DNA from: Diphasiastrum complanatum
Lineage: Eukaryota > Streptophyta > Lycopodiopsida > Lycopodiales > Lycopodiaceae
Assembly (NCBI GenBank): GCA_029204225.1
Contig: CM055098.1
Location: forward strand, 49,837,120 to 49,901,119
Direction of reading: 5' to 3'
Length of the DNA stretch: 64,000 bases
Shown: positions 23,001-32,414 of the stretch, piece after piece
Layout: the number at the start of each line of letters is the position of its first letter
How positions within the stretch are numbered: the stretch's first letter is position 1
Notes under the pieces: model-generated
What the model was told of the DNA's origin: nothing
Database searches by the model: none
What the model saw: only the letters and a program-made list of their open reading frames with translations
Made by a program: the position numbers and the translations under genes

Positions 23001-24022
23001 TTTACTTTAGAATTAGTGCTAATGATGTTACAATCCTTCTAATTTATGTGGATGACATTATTTTAAGTGGAGGGAACAAGGAAGATATAGAAGATATCAA
23101 GAAAGCACTAAAAAAGGAATTTGAAGTGCATGATCTTGGTCTTTTGAGCTATATCTTAGGAATAGAAGTAATTAGAACTTCTCAAATCACTTTTATTTCA
23201 CAAGAGAAGTATGCTATTTCTATTCTCAATAGATTTCATATGGTAGATGCAAATCCTATTGATACACCTATGGAATCACATGTAAAGCTAACTATAAGAG
23301 GTAATGAAAGATCCTTCGAGGACATTACTCTCTATAGGAAGCTAATAGGTTCTCTTATATATCTAACCATCACAAGACCTGATTTATCTTATTGTGTTGG
23401 TAGATTAAGCCAATTCATGCAAGATCCTAGCATAGAACATTGGAAACTAGGAAAGAGGATCTTGAGATACATCTCGGGAACAAAAGATTTTGGCATTGTT
23501 TATAGAGGCTCATCACCTAACTTATTTGGTTTTTCAGATTCAGATTTTGCAGGAGACCTTATGGATAGAAAATCCATAAATGCACATGCTATTTTCATAG
23601 GTGATGGAGCTATCTCATGGATGTCGAAGAAACAAGCAACTATATCACTTTCTTCTAGTGAGGCCGAGTACAAAGCTTTGACATCATGCACAAAGGAGAT
23701 AGTGTGGATCAAGAGGATGATTATGGAGCTTCATTTGCTGGATTTTTCAGAGAGTCCAATCATCTTTTGTGACAACCTTTCAGCCCAAAGTCTAGCAAGC
23801 AATCCGGTTTTCCATGCAAGGAGCAAACATATCGAGGTGGCTTACCATTTTGTGAGAGAACAAGTGTTGGCAAAAGAGATCAAGCTTGAACATGTCCCAT
23901 CAAAGGAATGTGTGGCTGATATCTTTACCAAAGCATTGGGAAAGGACTTATTTTTCAAGCATAGAACAAGTCTTGGTGTACTTTCTAAATCTATGCTAAA
24001 ACTAGTTGAAGAGGGAGTGTGA
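20072..24022 (+). CDS. Copia gag-pol polyprotein, intact, 1316 aa
   Basis: A single frame with every copia domain in order. Gag lies at about residues 1-240, with a CCHC knuckle at 245-258 (CFYCGVKGHFASDC). The aspartic protease motif DSGATSHM is at 306-313. Integrase has the zinc-binding residues H439, H444, C473 and C476 and the catalytic triad D503, D565, E601, with the standard 35 residues between the last two, followed by the GKTPFEALFG region. RT (about 810-1050) has the active site YVDD at 992-995 and SLYGLKQAPRSW before it. RNase H (about 1150-1290) has SDSDFAGD, SSSEAEYKAL and CDNLSAQ. The last codons and the TGA stop lie inside the 3' LTR. The length is normal for copia and no lesion is visible. 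The first ATG of the frame was taken as the start. Confidence 0.97.
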   Translation: MATNGGYMLESNDRLTSLNYSTWKVRMESLLEMNELMDIVVGVEERPLAPQEQLRYDKRAKKALHMIKMNVTNELIKEVGKCTSSSEAWEALKKVYESKSTSRVLTLRRQIFSCMQKKSENGHAFVLRVKALNDELACINDGINNEELVQVILNGLLDDHANLVQSYAIQKCLPSVGDLQEVLLAEEFRLQARVGASSTSQGGEEEAMFSKGKFKGKGKSNWSKGQDQGEHSTFGKKKDRSKLKCFYCGVKGHFASDCFKKKRDQGEKQTNLTIDEGGDELLSNDAFVMSSCLLANHGDIDPWWIDSGATSHMTYHKEYFSSLMAFDGDRKVIYTANDGECAIKGIGTIPISLSTNRNIELKDVLLIPSITKNLLSVSQMLDKGFKVEFDGDACLIKKGCSIIAKGKRQGKLFKLDACVVANQVGCMANEQMSIQEVWHKRMGHLNYKALEVIAKKEVVRGLPKSLTCLNHVCEECALSKSHRLPYTRSISRSKMPFSLLHSDIHGVTTISNGGAKMYVTFIDDFSRFCWVYLLKSKDELFDVFVKFKVAIETQFTTKIKCLRSDNGGEYISNKFKAFCDEHGIKREYTCPRTPQQNGVAERKNRTLCESAKAMRLNANLPKPFWSDALLCANFLCNRWPSVVLEGKTPFEALFGTKPNVKFLRTFGCICYFNITLDDRTKEDPSSRKGIFVGYSEVSKAYRIYVPSIKKVFTSRDVIFDEGNIPKVVSSDDGVVATNVLDDNGVDDTLDVDVEEASSSQIPRRTPRHKVKPSRLTYDGKGKQVVDGSNYAFLTSFDVPSCVDEARQEEEWIQAMDLEFEALMKNNTWRLVELPKGKSAIGCKWIFKVKTNQDGSINKLKARLVAKGYAQEHGIDYEETFAPVAKMVSIRVIISLATLYGWDLWQLDISNAFLNGDLEEEVYMEQPESYVSHSKPNHVCFLQKSLYGLKQAPRSWYARLNSFLLSQNFTMSEYDHSLYFRISANDVTILLIYVDDIILSGGNKEDIEDIKKALKKEFEVHDLGLLSYILGIEVIRTSQITFISQEKYAISILNRFHMVDANPIDTPMESHVKLTIRGNERSFEDITLYRKLIGSLIYLTITRPDLSYCVGRLSQFMQDPSIEHWKLGKRILRYISGTKDFGIVYRGSSPNLFGFSDSDFAGDLMDRKSINAHAIFIGDGAISWMSKKQATISLSSSEAEYKALTSCTKEIVWIKRMIMELHLLDFSESPIIFCDNLSAQSLASNPVFHARSKHIEVAYHFVREQVLAKEIKLEHVPSKECVADIFTKALGKDLFFKHRTSLGVLSKSMLKLVEEGV
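24006..24017 (+). promoter_or_regulatory. Polypurine tract of the complete copia element
   Basis: GTTGAAGAGGGAG runs straight into the TGTG that opens the 3' LTR. The pol frame reads across it, so the tract is also coding. Confidence 0.85.
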
Positions 24023-24670
24023 AAAATTGTCAACTAGTAGTATTTTCCTAACTTGAGATTTTGTAGGCCTATGGCCAAATAAAAGTTAGAGATAGGTTCA
24101 TACATGTATGTAGAGGCCCAAAGTATGTGTACACTACTTTTGAGGTCACATTAATTAGAGGAGGTCGAGTGTGGAGCTCTTCTATTGGCTCATAATTTGG
24201 TGCATTCCTATTTGACCAAATTTCTAGGTATATGGGTGAATCCTATTGGACCCCAATTTTAGCCTATCATAAGACAAGTGGCCAAGAGGCACTATGGCTG
24301 CTATAAATAGCCATCTCCACGAGTATGTACACATCTCATTTTCATTCTATTGAATGAATGTTATGCTCTTTGAAGGTCCATCTTCTTCTCTCTCACTTTT
24401 TTGTTCATATCTTGCATTCTAGCCACTAGAATTGTGATTTCTTTGTTGCTATGGCTTCACACGTGTGAAATGCAGGTTGTAGGCTCTGAAGTACGGACAG
24501 GGACAGCAAGTTTCTGTTTGTGGAAGCTTATGATCAGATTTTGATGTTTAGTTGATGTTTAGTATGCTTAACATCACAATTTCTATCATTTTTTCAATCT
24601 AGATGTGCATAACTTCCATGGCCAAGATCTTTATGAAACTTTAGCATCTTTTGGATCTGAGTTTTTCACA
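24018..24670 (+). repeat. 3' LTR of the complete copia element
   Basis: 653 bp, with no difference from the 5' LTR found by direct reading. It ends in CACA, followed by the CGACA target duplication. Confidence 0.96.
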
Positions 24671-25600
24671 CGACACTATTCCAAGATGCTCATTTACATG
24701 CCCGGAACTGCGACACCCGTCAATGAGTTGACAAGACAGATAATAGGGTGCGATCGTTAGTTCCAATACAGGCATGTCTCCCCTTCGAAAAATGGGGCAT
24801 CGACTTCGTTGGCCCAATACACCCAGCTTCAGCTAGCTGGAGACATTATATCATAGTGGCCACTGACTATTTCACAAAGTGGGCCGAGGCACGGGCTGTG
24901 GCTAAAGACAATGCAAAAGAAACCGCTTGGTTCTTACTAGAACAGGTGATAGGCCGGTTCGGTACACCCAGAGAACTCATCTCTGACAGGGGTACCCACT
25001 TCCTAAACAAAACTATCAAGGCTTTGACCGATCAGTTGACGATCAAGCACCGGAAAAGCACACCCTACCACCCGCAAGCCAACGGTCAGGCTGAAAGCAC
25101 AAACAAACAACTAGTGGGTGTTCTAAGGAAAACCGTATCAGACCGACAGAGGGATCGGGACAAAAAACTGTATTCGACATTGTGGGCATATAATGTCACC
25201 TATAAGGCCAGTACCAACCACACGTCCTTTTTTCTAGTGTATGGCCAAGAATGTGTACTGCCAATAGAAATAGAGCTCCCATCCTTGCGGTTTGCCATGA
25301 AGCACGACCTAGGAGAGAAAGAATCAATACAACACCGACTGGACACTTTACAAGACCTGGACGAGCACCGAATAGCTGTCCCAAATCACCAAGAAACACA
25401 CAAAAGATGCATGAAGGAGATTCATGATAGGAACATGCGCGATTATCAGTTCAGGCAGGGGCAGTAAGTATTGTTATATGACGCTAGACACGAGCTGATG
25501 CCTCAACAATTGGGGCCACGTTGGAACGGTCCATATGTACTTACAACATTCTTGTTAGTAGAATCATTGCATCAAAAGTACTAGCACCCCCTCCTTGCAA
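24671..25600 (+). pseudogene. Ty3/gypsy integrase, right half of the split gene
   Basis: It continues the frame interrupted at 18,809 (LFQDAHLHARNC), with a TGA at about 24,723. From 24,748 it is open for 239 codons. This part is the DDE core: WGIDFVGPI and ATDYFTKWAEA supply the first aspartates, LISDRGTHFLN the second, and PYHPQANGQAESTN the glutamate. It then runs into LWAYNVTYKASTNHTSFFLV and LPIEIELPSLR. A TAA at 25,465 precedes LLYDARHELMPQQ and RWNGPYVLT, the GPY C-terminal motif. No chromodomain follows, and the style resembles the Tat/Athila side of gypsy rather than the chromoviruses. All three acidic residues of the core survive, but the gene is dead because of the stops and the copia insertion. 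Confidence 0.9.
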
Positions 25601-26140
25601 CCATATCTTTGAGATCCTGGAAAACTCTCATCGGTTGGGGAGCACGGGGTAACAGAGGAAGCCCCCAGGATTGGATGTGGCACTATGAGAAATGAATGTC
25701 AAAAATAATTCTAAGTGCTCAGTATGAGAAAAACAGGCTGTTCTCAAGTAGAGAGAGAAAATCAACACTTTACAACTCGGGTAGAAGAGAATGAGTCTAA
25801 AACACCGAAATCTCATTATTCACAATATAACAAAACATGCCACAACTTCCCTACATCAAAGAGACTCAAATTCCTATAGTGGAGTTGCATGGAAAGTCCA
25901 CTTAACTCAGTTAACTCAACTAACAGGGATCCACATGTGTAACCGGCATGAATATTGCATGTACTGCATGTCACCTCTGAAAATTGCCTAGACATGTGTA
26001 GATCATAAAAACTACTTTGCATGTTGCATGCACTCATTGCATGTTGCATGCATGCACACTGAATGACATTGCATGTAAACTTAACTTTTGCATGACATCA
26101 AATTTGAATCTACCTAACTCCAATTCGACCTATTATAGAA
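25601..26140. other. No gene; GCATGC-rich stretch
   Basis: Decayed non-coding sequence. Between about 25,950 and 26,080 the words GCATG, TTGCATGC and TGCATGCATGCA recur many times, ending at the copia gag remnant. Confidence 0.5.
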
Positions 26141-26199
26141 GGTTATGTGCTCAATTCACATACCTTTATGTACAATAAAGTTTACAAATGGAAATAATA

Positions 26200-27015
26200 T
26201 GGTCATGGCCCCAAAACTCAAGATAGGAAGATATTATTTTACTAATTTTCACAAACGGTTCCATAGCCAGATCGGCAGAACCCGAACAACTCCCAGCTTG
26301 AGAAGCAAAGGATGGCTAGGCTCTTACCATTGTATCCCTGAATCGGAAAGACACTCAAATCGCTCATGTATCCAACCGCACCACCTCCAAAGAAGCGTGG
26401 GATACACTTACAAGCATCTACGAGACCTCAAATGTTTCCACTCATCTCTTCTTGAGGAAGAAGGTACTGACACTCAGAATGAGTGAAGGCACCTCCGTAA
26501 GCGACCATCTGAATGAGTTCAAATAGTTGCTCAACCAACTGGCTGCAATAGGTTTGCCTATCTCAGAAGAAGACTCTACCATGTCTTTTCTTGCCAGTCT
26601 TCCATCCTCCTACGATAATTTAGTGTTGCTTCTTAGCAATACTTCTGCGTTGTCTCTCCAAAAATTGACAACAAGTCTATTCCAGGAAGAAGTTAGGAGG
26701 AAAAGCTTGTCTACAACAACGAGTACCAAATCCATGGCACTCTACTCAAACAAGCAGCAGTCCAAGAAGAAGAAAGGCTTCAAGGACAAGAAGACAAAGG
26801 CAGAATAGCCATCAGCATCGCAAGCACAACAGCAGCAGCACAGTCAATCATCGTCCATGACCAAGCTATTTTGCAAATACTACAAAAGAACCAACCACGA
26901 CATCAAAGACTGTCGTATCCTCAGGCATAATGAAGCAAGAAAGAAGATGCAGCAGCAGCAAGAAGGCAACTTTGACACAATCAGAGATTTCCAAATGATG
27001 ATAAATTGCTGATGG
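26200..27015 (+). pseudogene. Copia gag remnant
   Basis: From about 26,320 the frame reads TSKEAWDTLTSIYETS, LRKKVLTLRMSEGTSVSDHL and, after an amber codon at 26,524-26,526, LLNQLAAIGLPISEED. It continues with SFLASLPSSYDNL, a serine/lysine-rich linker and, after another TAG at 26,806, a decayed zinc knuckle (CKYYKRTNHDIKDC, with tyrosine where the second cysteine should be). This is a typical copia gag polypeptide. Nothing of protease, integrase or RT follows. It is from a different copia lineage than the complete element. Confidence 0.85.
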
Positions 27016-27097
27016 TACAAGATCAACCCAGTAGATGTCATGTACTTTTAGTACATCAGTGCTTTTCAAGAAAATATAATATCCATTCTAAGCTTTG

Positions 27098-27582
27098 TAG
27101 GCCCAAAAGAGCTATTAGCCTTAAGAACAAGGCGGTTCCCTCTTTAGGCCCTTAAAAGTAATTAATAAGGATAATAGGCCACTAAGGGTCCAATGTAGGC
27201 TAAATAATACTTAACAAGGGCTAACTATGCTTCAGATAGTTATGTTTAGTTAATTTAGGGGACTTGTCTACAAGAGACATCACTTTTGGAATCTTTTGGC
27301 TCATTTGCAATTGAGAGAACTAGGAGCTCCATCTCCTCTTCCTCCTTTGTGAATGTGAGCCTTGGGATCTTGATCTTGCTAGGTCTCATGTGCCCCATCA
27401 CATGAATTCATGTACTCCTCACCCTCCATTATGGAATCCATCTTCTCTTGAGCTTCACTTTGATATGAGTTTTGTGGTAGCTTGTGGTTATTCTTCATCT
27501 TTGGTTCTCTTCAACATAGGTGTGGTTGTTGCCTCCTTGTTCTAGCTTGCTTGGTTTGGATTGAGAGGTATGGCACATGACA
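27098..27582 (+). repeat. Candidate 5' LTR (TGTAGGCCC ... ATGACA)
   Basis: The right edge is set by the priming site at 27,587, four bases after GGCACATGACA. The left edge at TGTAGGCCCAAAAG is a best guess. Only this one LTR is recognised. It directly abuts a minus-strand gag fragment, so it is probably a truncated or rearranged copy. Confidence 0.45.
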
Positions 27583-27586
27583 TTTT

Positions 27587-27598
27587 TGGTATCAGAGC
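27587..27598 (+). promoter_or_regulatory. Primer-binding site, initiator-Met tRNA
   Basis: TGGTATCAGAGC, a perfect match, after a TTTT spacer from the LTR end. Confidence 0.75.
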
Positions 27599-27862
27599 TT
27601 AAGATCCAATAATTATTTGATTTAACATTAATCTCATTTCATTTGAAGAGTTTATTGCTTTTGTAGCTTTCTTTTTGCTATAAATTTTATCCTCTTCAGA
27701 ATAATGGCAATGACAGAAATAACCTTCCCATTTAGTCAACCAATCATCGATGTTGATTGAACTTGGTTGTCCGTCAAATGCAAGGCTATAACGTACAATT
27801 TCAGATTGTATTTCATCAATAGATGGAAGATGAATGTTTTGACTATAACGGTAATCCATCAT
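27599..27862 (-). pseudogene. Minus-strand gag fragment
   Basis: An 87-codon frame on the minus strand with INIDDWLTKWEGYFCHC and YSEEDKIYSKKKATKAI. The W-L-x-W-x-x-YF...EDKI pattern is that of gypsy gag capsid starts. It ends exactly at the priming site of the opposite-strand LTR, which looks like a break point. Weak but distinctive. Confidence 0.5.
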
Positions 27863-28243
27863 TAATGACCAGTGAAGACTTGTGGACTATGAATTCACCA
27901 TCTGAAATTTATTCAGAATGGTATTTTACAGGCTTGTAAAATTGCTCTTCTCCATCCACTTAAAACTCAGAGTTCTACAATGAGTGAAACTGAGAACAGC
28001 AAAAACTTGTAGTTCATATGAAATTGAGCACTTTTGCTCTTTACAACATTCAATTCCGAACCCAAACGAAGATGATATGAGGACCGAAAATACACAAACA
28101 AAATACAAGGAAGTTTGACTGAGGGTAAAAAAGGGTTTTGAAAAAAATTTGAAAAGTAATTATTACAAATTTCAATAACTTAGCAGTGTCAGGCTCATTG
28201 TTCTGATCACCTTTTGTTTTTATACCACTGAAATATGAGCTTA

Positions 28244-28490
28244 AACAAGAAAGTTATGGAAGTAATATCAAGTTAAGAGGTTTGTGCACTTGATATCGGA
28301 CTAAGCGCACACAAAGTACTAGGACCAAAGTAGGAAAAACGCGCTCGAAATCGATATTGGAAGAAAAATATAAAAAATAATTTTTTTTTTCGGGTACCGA
28401 TTTTAAGTGCAAATAGGTTAGCTGAACTTTTTGAATAGTCCACCCGCACTTGAAAGCGATATAGTTCCATAACTTTCTTGCTTGGCTTGG
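28244..28490. repeat. Inverted-repeat element, MITE-like (about 250 bp)
   Basis: CAAGAAAGTTATGGAAGTAAT at about 28,245 is mirrored by ATAGTTCCATAACTTTCTTG at about 28,470-28,489, an arm of roughly 20 bases with few mismatches. The interior is A+T-rich with a T9-10 run at about 28,381. No flanking duplication was established. Confidence 0.5.
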
Positions 28491-28569
28491 ATTGAGAGTC
28501 GGGTAAGAACGAAAAGTGATCAAAATGGACTCAACGAAACTATTCAAACTCAAGTTGTAACACTTCAAA

Positions 28570-29630
28570 ATGGGTGGTCGAGGAAAAAAAACTGTGGATA
28601 AAAATAATGCACCTCAAGACAACTTGCCTGCTGAAGAGATGGTGGAAGAACTGCAGGTTTCAAACCAACAAGAGAACTTACTAAGTAAAACGCAGGCCAC
28701 ACAAGATCTGATAGTGGCAATGTTGCAAGAAATGAGACAAGATCGGCAAGGTGATGAGGTAAAATGGACAAAATTGTTTGATAGCCTAGTTGTAGACAAG
28801 ACAGAATTGCTGGAAATGACCAAAGATATAATGAGCCATCCACATCATTTCAACTACCGTCTTCGTCACAAAATGTAACATCTTCTCAAGATATCCGGAG
28901 AATTGACATGGACAAGGGAAAACAGGTATTACAGAGTCATATTGAATACCTAGTCAGACTTGGAAATGACAGGGGAATGTTAGAACAACGAGCACAACAA
29001 TCTATAGCAGCCAGAGGTGTGCCAATGAATGTTCATCGAAATGTCCAACAAAGAGGTGAAGCTTCAAGGATCCAAGATTTTAAGGATGATGAATAATCTG
29101 ATAGTGAAAGTCAGGATTCGAATCAAGGAGAGCACACTGATATCGATCTAGAAGGAACAGTCAACATTGGGAACCCGCTACAATCATGTCTTGGGAATCA
29201 GAATGGTAGTGATCAAGAGGAAATGCCCAATATGGAAGATCCAATGCAGAAAAGTAATTCAAGAGAATTTGATGATTCTTCATCAACATCATTAGAGGAT
29301 GAACCAAAAGAGTGAATTGATGAAGACAAACAGTTATCCACAATGGAAATGCCTATTCAACAGGTGGATCAACCAACTTTATCAACAACTTTTGATTTTC
29401 CATTGCATTCACAGGAAATGGCCAATCAACATTTATGCACTGCTATGGAGCGTACACAAGATAATCGGCAACACCAATGTAATTTCCAATTTGAATCAAC
29501 CCATAAAATTCCAGTTGCGAATACAATGTCAATGCAAGGACATCGCAAATCAGCTGGTGATAATAATGGAGATGATGTGAAGGATTATGAGGACAATAAT
29601 TTTGTTTTCAACATTGATCTTTAATTGAGC
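28570..29630 (+). pseudogene. Gypsy gag-region remnant
   Basis: Broken plus-strand frames precede the gypsy protease. The first (28,570-28,878) starts MGGRGKKTVDKNN and has the charged helix LIVAMLQEMRQDRQGDEVKW. The next (28,908-29,096) has KGKQVLQSHIEYLVRLGNDR, and the third (29,343-29,624) is acidic at its end (DNNGDDVKDYEDNN). No knuckle is visible. The gag assignment rests on position and on continuity of orientation with the protease and RT that follow. Confidence 0.5.
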
Positions 29631-29797
29631 AATATAAAGGCCAATTCAGGCAATGAAGCTGTCAATGAGACAACTCGCTCAAGGACCCCATCTTCTTTGA
29701 GATTACAAGGACTATCGCATCACATTCCACCAGTAGATTTGTCTACAACGTCTTGTGAAATGGGATTAATAGACCAAGACAAAACTGATCTATATGA

Positions 29798-30082
29798 ATG
29801 TTTTACATTCAGTATAGAGTGCACGTGGAACACTTGCCGACCAGGAATGTTACATCAACGCTCAAGGTAGAAACCGCAAAGGGAGCACTAGATGCAGACA
29901 AAGTGACATTGGACATCCCGGTGCAGATTGGGAGATGGAAGGCTAAACTTAGCTTCCTAATTTTAGAGATGGATGCCTTCGATGTGATTTTGGGCCTCCC
30001 TTGGTTAAATGTACATTGTATTGCAGTTTTGGATAGGAGCTCAAACTTGTCTTCTTGGATTACAAGGGACAAATCTGTATGA
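29798..30082 (+). pseudogene. Gypsy protease remnant
   Basis: The frame reads IPVQIGRWKAKLSFLILEM then DAFDVILGLPWLNVHCIAVL, the conserved C-terminal ILG-x-x-WL part of gypsy retropepsins. The N-terminal DSGA motif is not seen. A frame change near 30,050 separates it from the RT frame. Confidence 0.75.
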
Positions 30083-31137
30083 CAAAAGCCTTACTTGGAG
30101 GGAACGCTAAGAGTACTGATATTGAACAAAATCTAGTTGCGGCATTAGCGATGAAAAGAATGGCGAAAGGAAAAAGGTCGAAGTGCTTTCTTTGTATCCG
30201 CCGAGAGGTCCCAGAAGGGAAAAGCGTACGACAAGAAAACTTGTCAAAAGAAGTGGAAGGTTTGCTAGAGGAATTTAGCGATGTGTTTCCAGAGGAGCTT
30301 TTAGCTAAGCTACCTCCTCAAAGACCAGTAGACCATAAAATTGAGTTGGTACCAGGAACAGAACCAACTTCACAAGCACCCTACGGGATGTCACAAGAGG
30401 AGTTGGCAGAACTGAAACGACAACTTGGTGAATTGATAGACAAAGGATTTATTAGACCTAGAGCCTCACCTTTTGGAGCCCCAGTGTTGTTCATAGAGAA
30501 GGCAGACAAGACTCTTCGAATGTGTGTGGACTACCGCATGCTCAATAAGAGTACCATCAAGAACAAGCATCCCATGCCTAGAATTAATGACCTGTTCGAC
30601 CAGCTCAAACATGCCAAATATTTTAGCCGGATAGATCTCAGATCTAGATATCATCAAATTCAAATAGCTAAAGGCGATGAGCACAAAACGACATTTCGAA
30701 CACAACACGGGAGTCACGAGTTCCTGGTGATGCCATTTGGTCTAACAAACGCAATAGCCACTTTTTGCACATTGATGAACAACAATTTTCAAGACTGCCT
30801 GGATGAATTTGTCATTGTATACATCAATGACATCTTAGTATTTAGCCAGAGCCTCAAAGATCACATTAAACATTTAAGGACGGTCCTCCAACGACTGAGG
30901 AGGAGCTTCTTGCTCGTGAAAAGAGAGAAATGTGAGTTTGTGGTAGAGGAAGTTGATTTCCTTGGACATGTTATAGGCTACGAATGGATTCGAATGGATC
31001 CTATGAAGATCAAGGCTACCTTGGATTGGCTAGCACCTAAAACTGTCCATGGCATCAAATCCTTTGTGGGGCTATGCAATTTTTACAGGAGATTCATTGA
31101 GGCATTTAGCAAAATTGTGGCACCGTTGTTGGAGTAG
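30055..31137 (+). pseudogene. Gypsy reverse transcriptase with altered catalytic box (YIND)
   Basis: A 360-codon frame with the standard gypsy lead-in (VDHKIELVPGTEP), then LRMCVDYRMLNK, FSRIDLRSRYHQI and [13 protein letters not shown]. The catalytic box at residues 256-259 reads YIND, so the first of the two metal-binding aspartates is asparagine; GLTNAP is also changed to GLTNAI. The thumb follows (FLGHVIGYEWIRMDP, FVGLCNFYRRFIEAF). The frame ends at a TAG immediately after the connection to RNase H. RNase H and the first part of integrase are then missing, and the sequence resumes in the late integrase core. Non-functional. Confidence 0.92.
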
Positions 31138-31871
31138 ACAAAGCCTCCGATTGGGTCAGCTACTTGGATATCCTGGAGTTTGCACATAACAACCAAGTGA
31201 ACAGATCTACTAGAAAGGCACCCTTCGAGATAAGCAATGGTCGACTACCGATTGTTCCCAGCTCTTTCCTTACAGGTGTGCAAGAAACTCCGGTACCCAC
31301 TGTGGAGGAATTCATCAATGAGTGACACACGAAGCTGACAGAGGTAAAGGCATTTTTAGAGCAATCACGATGGAGCATGGTAGCTGACGTAAACCCACAT
31401 CGTCGAGAACTGGAATTTAAGGAAGGTGATCAAGTGTGGCTGAATACTAAAAATATCGCGTTACCAAAAGGCTTATCTCATAAGTTCGTTCAACCTTATG
31501 CTGGACCATACTATGTCACAAAGAAGATCAACCTAGTAGATTATCGATTGGCGCTGCCATCCAGCTTGGATATACACAATGTGTTTCATATCTCATTACT
31601 CAAACGATACAAACCGGATGAGCGATTTGATCGACAACACGAACTCCGTCACCCACCAACGACACTAGATGATATGAAGAGACAGCTTGTACCAGAACAA
31701 ATATTGGCACATAGAAAGCGAACTTGCGTTCAACGCAAATATCTAGTGAAGTGGCTACGGGCTCCACTCATTGAGGCTTCTTGGGAGTACGAAGACAAAC
31801 TTAAGGCGGGAGCTCCCGAAGTACTAACAGATTACCTGCAAAAAAAATTCAATGCAACAACCTTTTCCTAG
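31138..31871 (+). pseudogene. Gypsy integrase C-terminus and chromodomain
   Basis: Just after the RT stop the sequence picks up in late integrase: WVSYLDILEFAHNNQVNRST, RKAPFEISNG, then a TGA at about 31,322. From 31,377 it is open to 31,871 with GDQVWLNTKNIALPKGLSHK, YAGPYYVTKKI (the GPY motif), HNVFHISLLKRYKPD and a chromodomain (RKYLVKWLRAPLIEASWEY). The join from 31,137 removes RNase H, the zinc-binding domain and the DD part of the core. This chromovirus remnant is therefore an internal-deletion copy similar in layout to the one at 47.8-51.0 kb, but with a different break. Confidence 0.9.
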
Positions 31872-32094
31872 ATTGGCACACAATGCACTACCTGGCGACA
31901 TGTTTCTTGTATGAATACTCACGACCACTCTAAAGTTCAAGGAACTTCCATCTATCTTTCTTAAGTTTGTCAATAAATCACTTGCAGCTTTACACAGCTT
32001 TACACAAGCATGCCAAGGTGGGCGCCAAGACAACATTCCAGCAAGGGAGGCTGAGACTTGGTTGGAGCTCACCTTGAGTCGCAACCCGCACTCC

Positions 32095-32414
32095 CCTATA
32101 GTATTGGTGGGATTCGCCACCTCCCCTCATACCAAGTACTCTACCCAAGCTAGTAAAGCACATTTTCTCTCTCTAGAATTTATTGATCCCCAGACTTCCT
32201 TTAATCATGCCTAGATCGTGTGAGGTGATTGCACATCGATCTAAGCTCTCTGGACTTCGCTAGAACCAATCAAAGATTTTCAGCCATAGGGACTTAGCGC
32301 CGGCTGGATTTTAGTCACAGTGGCGCCGGGAGCAGCAGTGGCGCTGCTGGCACCGGGACCAATGCTGACACCAGTGGCACCGAAAGTAAAGCTTGTAAAG
32401 GTAGCTTTACAACA
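32095..32414 (-). repeat. LTR-type repeat, copy A (minus orientation)
   Basis: About 320 bp. Read on the minus strand it begins TGTTGTAAAGCTACCTTTAC and contains variable (GGCGCC)-rich words, then TCTAGCGAAGTCCAGAGAGC and TCACACGATCTAGGC. It is the inverted counterpart of 37,789-38,134. Copy B has a purine tract before its TG, so this is probably an LTR. Here it follows the gypsy chromodomain remnant. Confidence 0.75.

Larger units (their letters stand above)
18810..24670 (+). mobile_element. Complete, very young Ty1/copia retrotransposon (5.86 kb)
   Basis: All parts are present and uninterrupted: 5' LTR (18,810-19,462), initiator-Met PBS (19,463), a leader of about 0.6 kb, one 1316-codon gag-pol frame (20,072-24,022), a polypurine tract, 3' LTR (24,018-24,670) and a perfect 5-bp target duplication. 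The two 653-bp LTRs run at a constant offset of 5208 bp, and I found no difference between them by eye. Since LTRs are identical at insertion, this is a recent insertion. All catalytic motifs are present, so the element may be able to move by itself. It landed in an older gypsy integrase. Confidence 0.96.
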
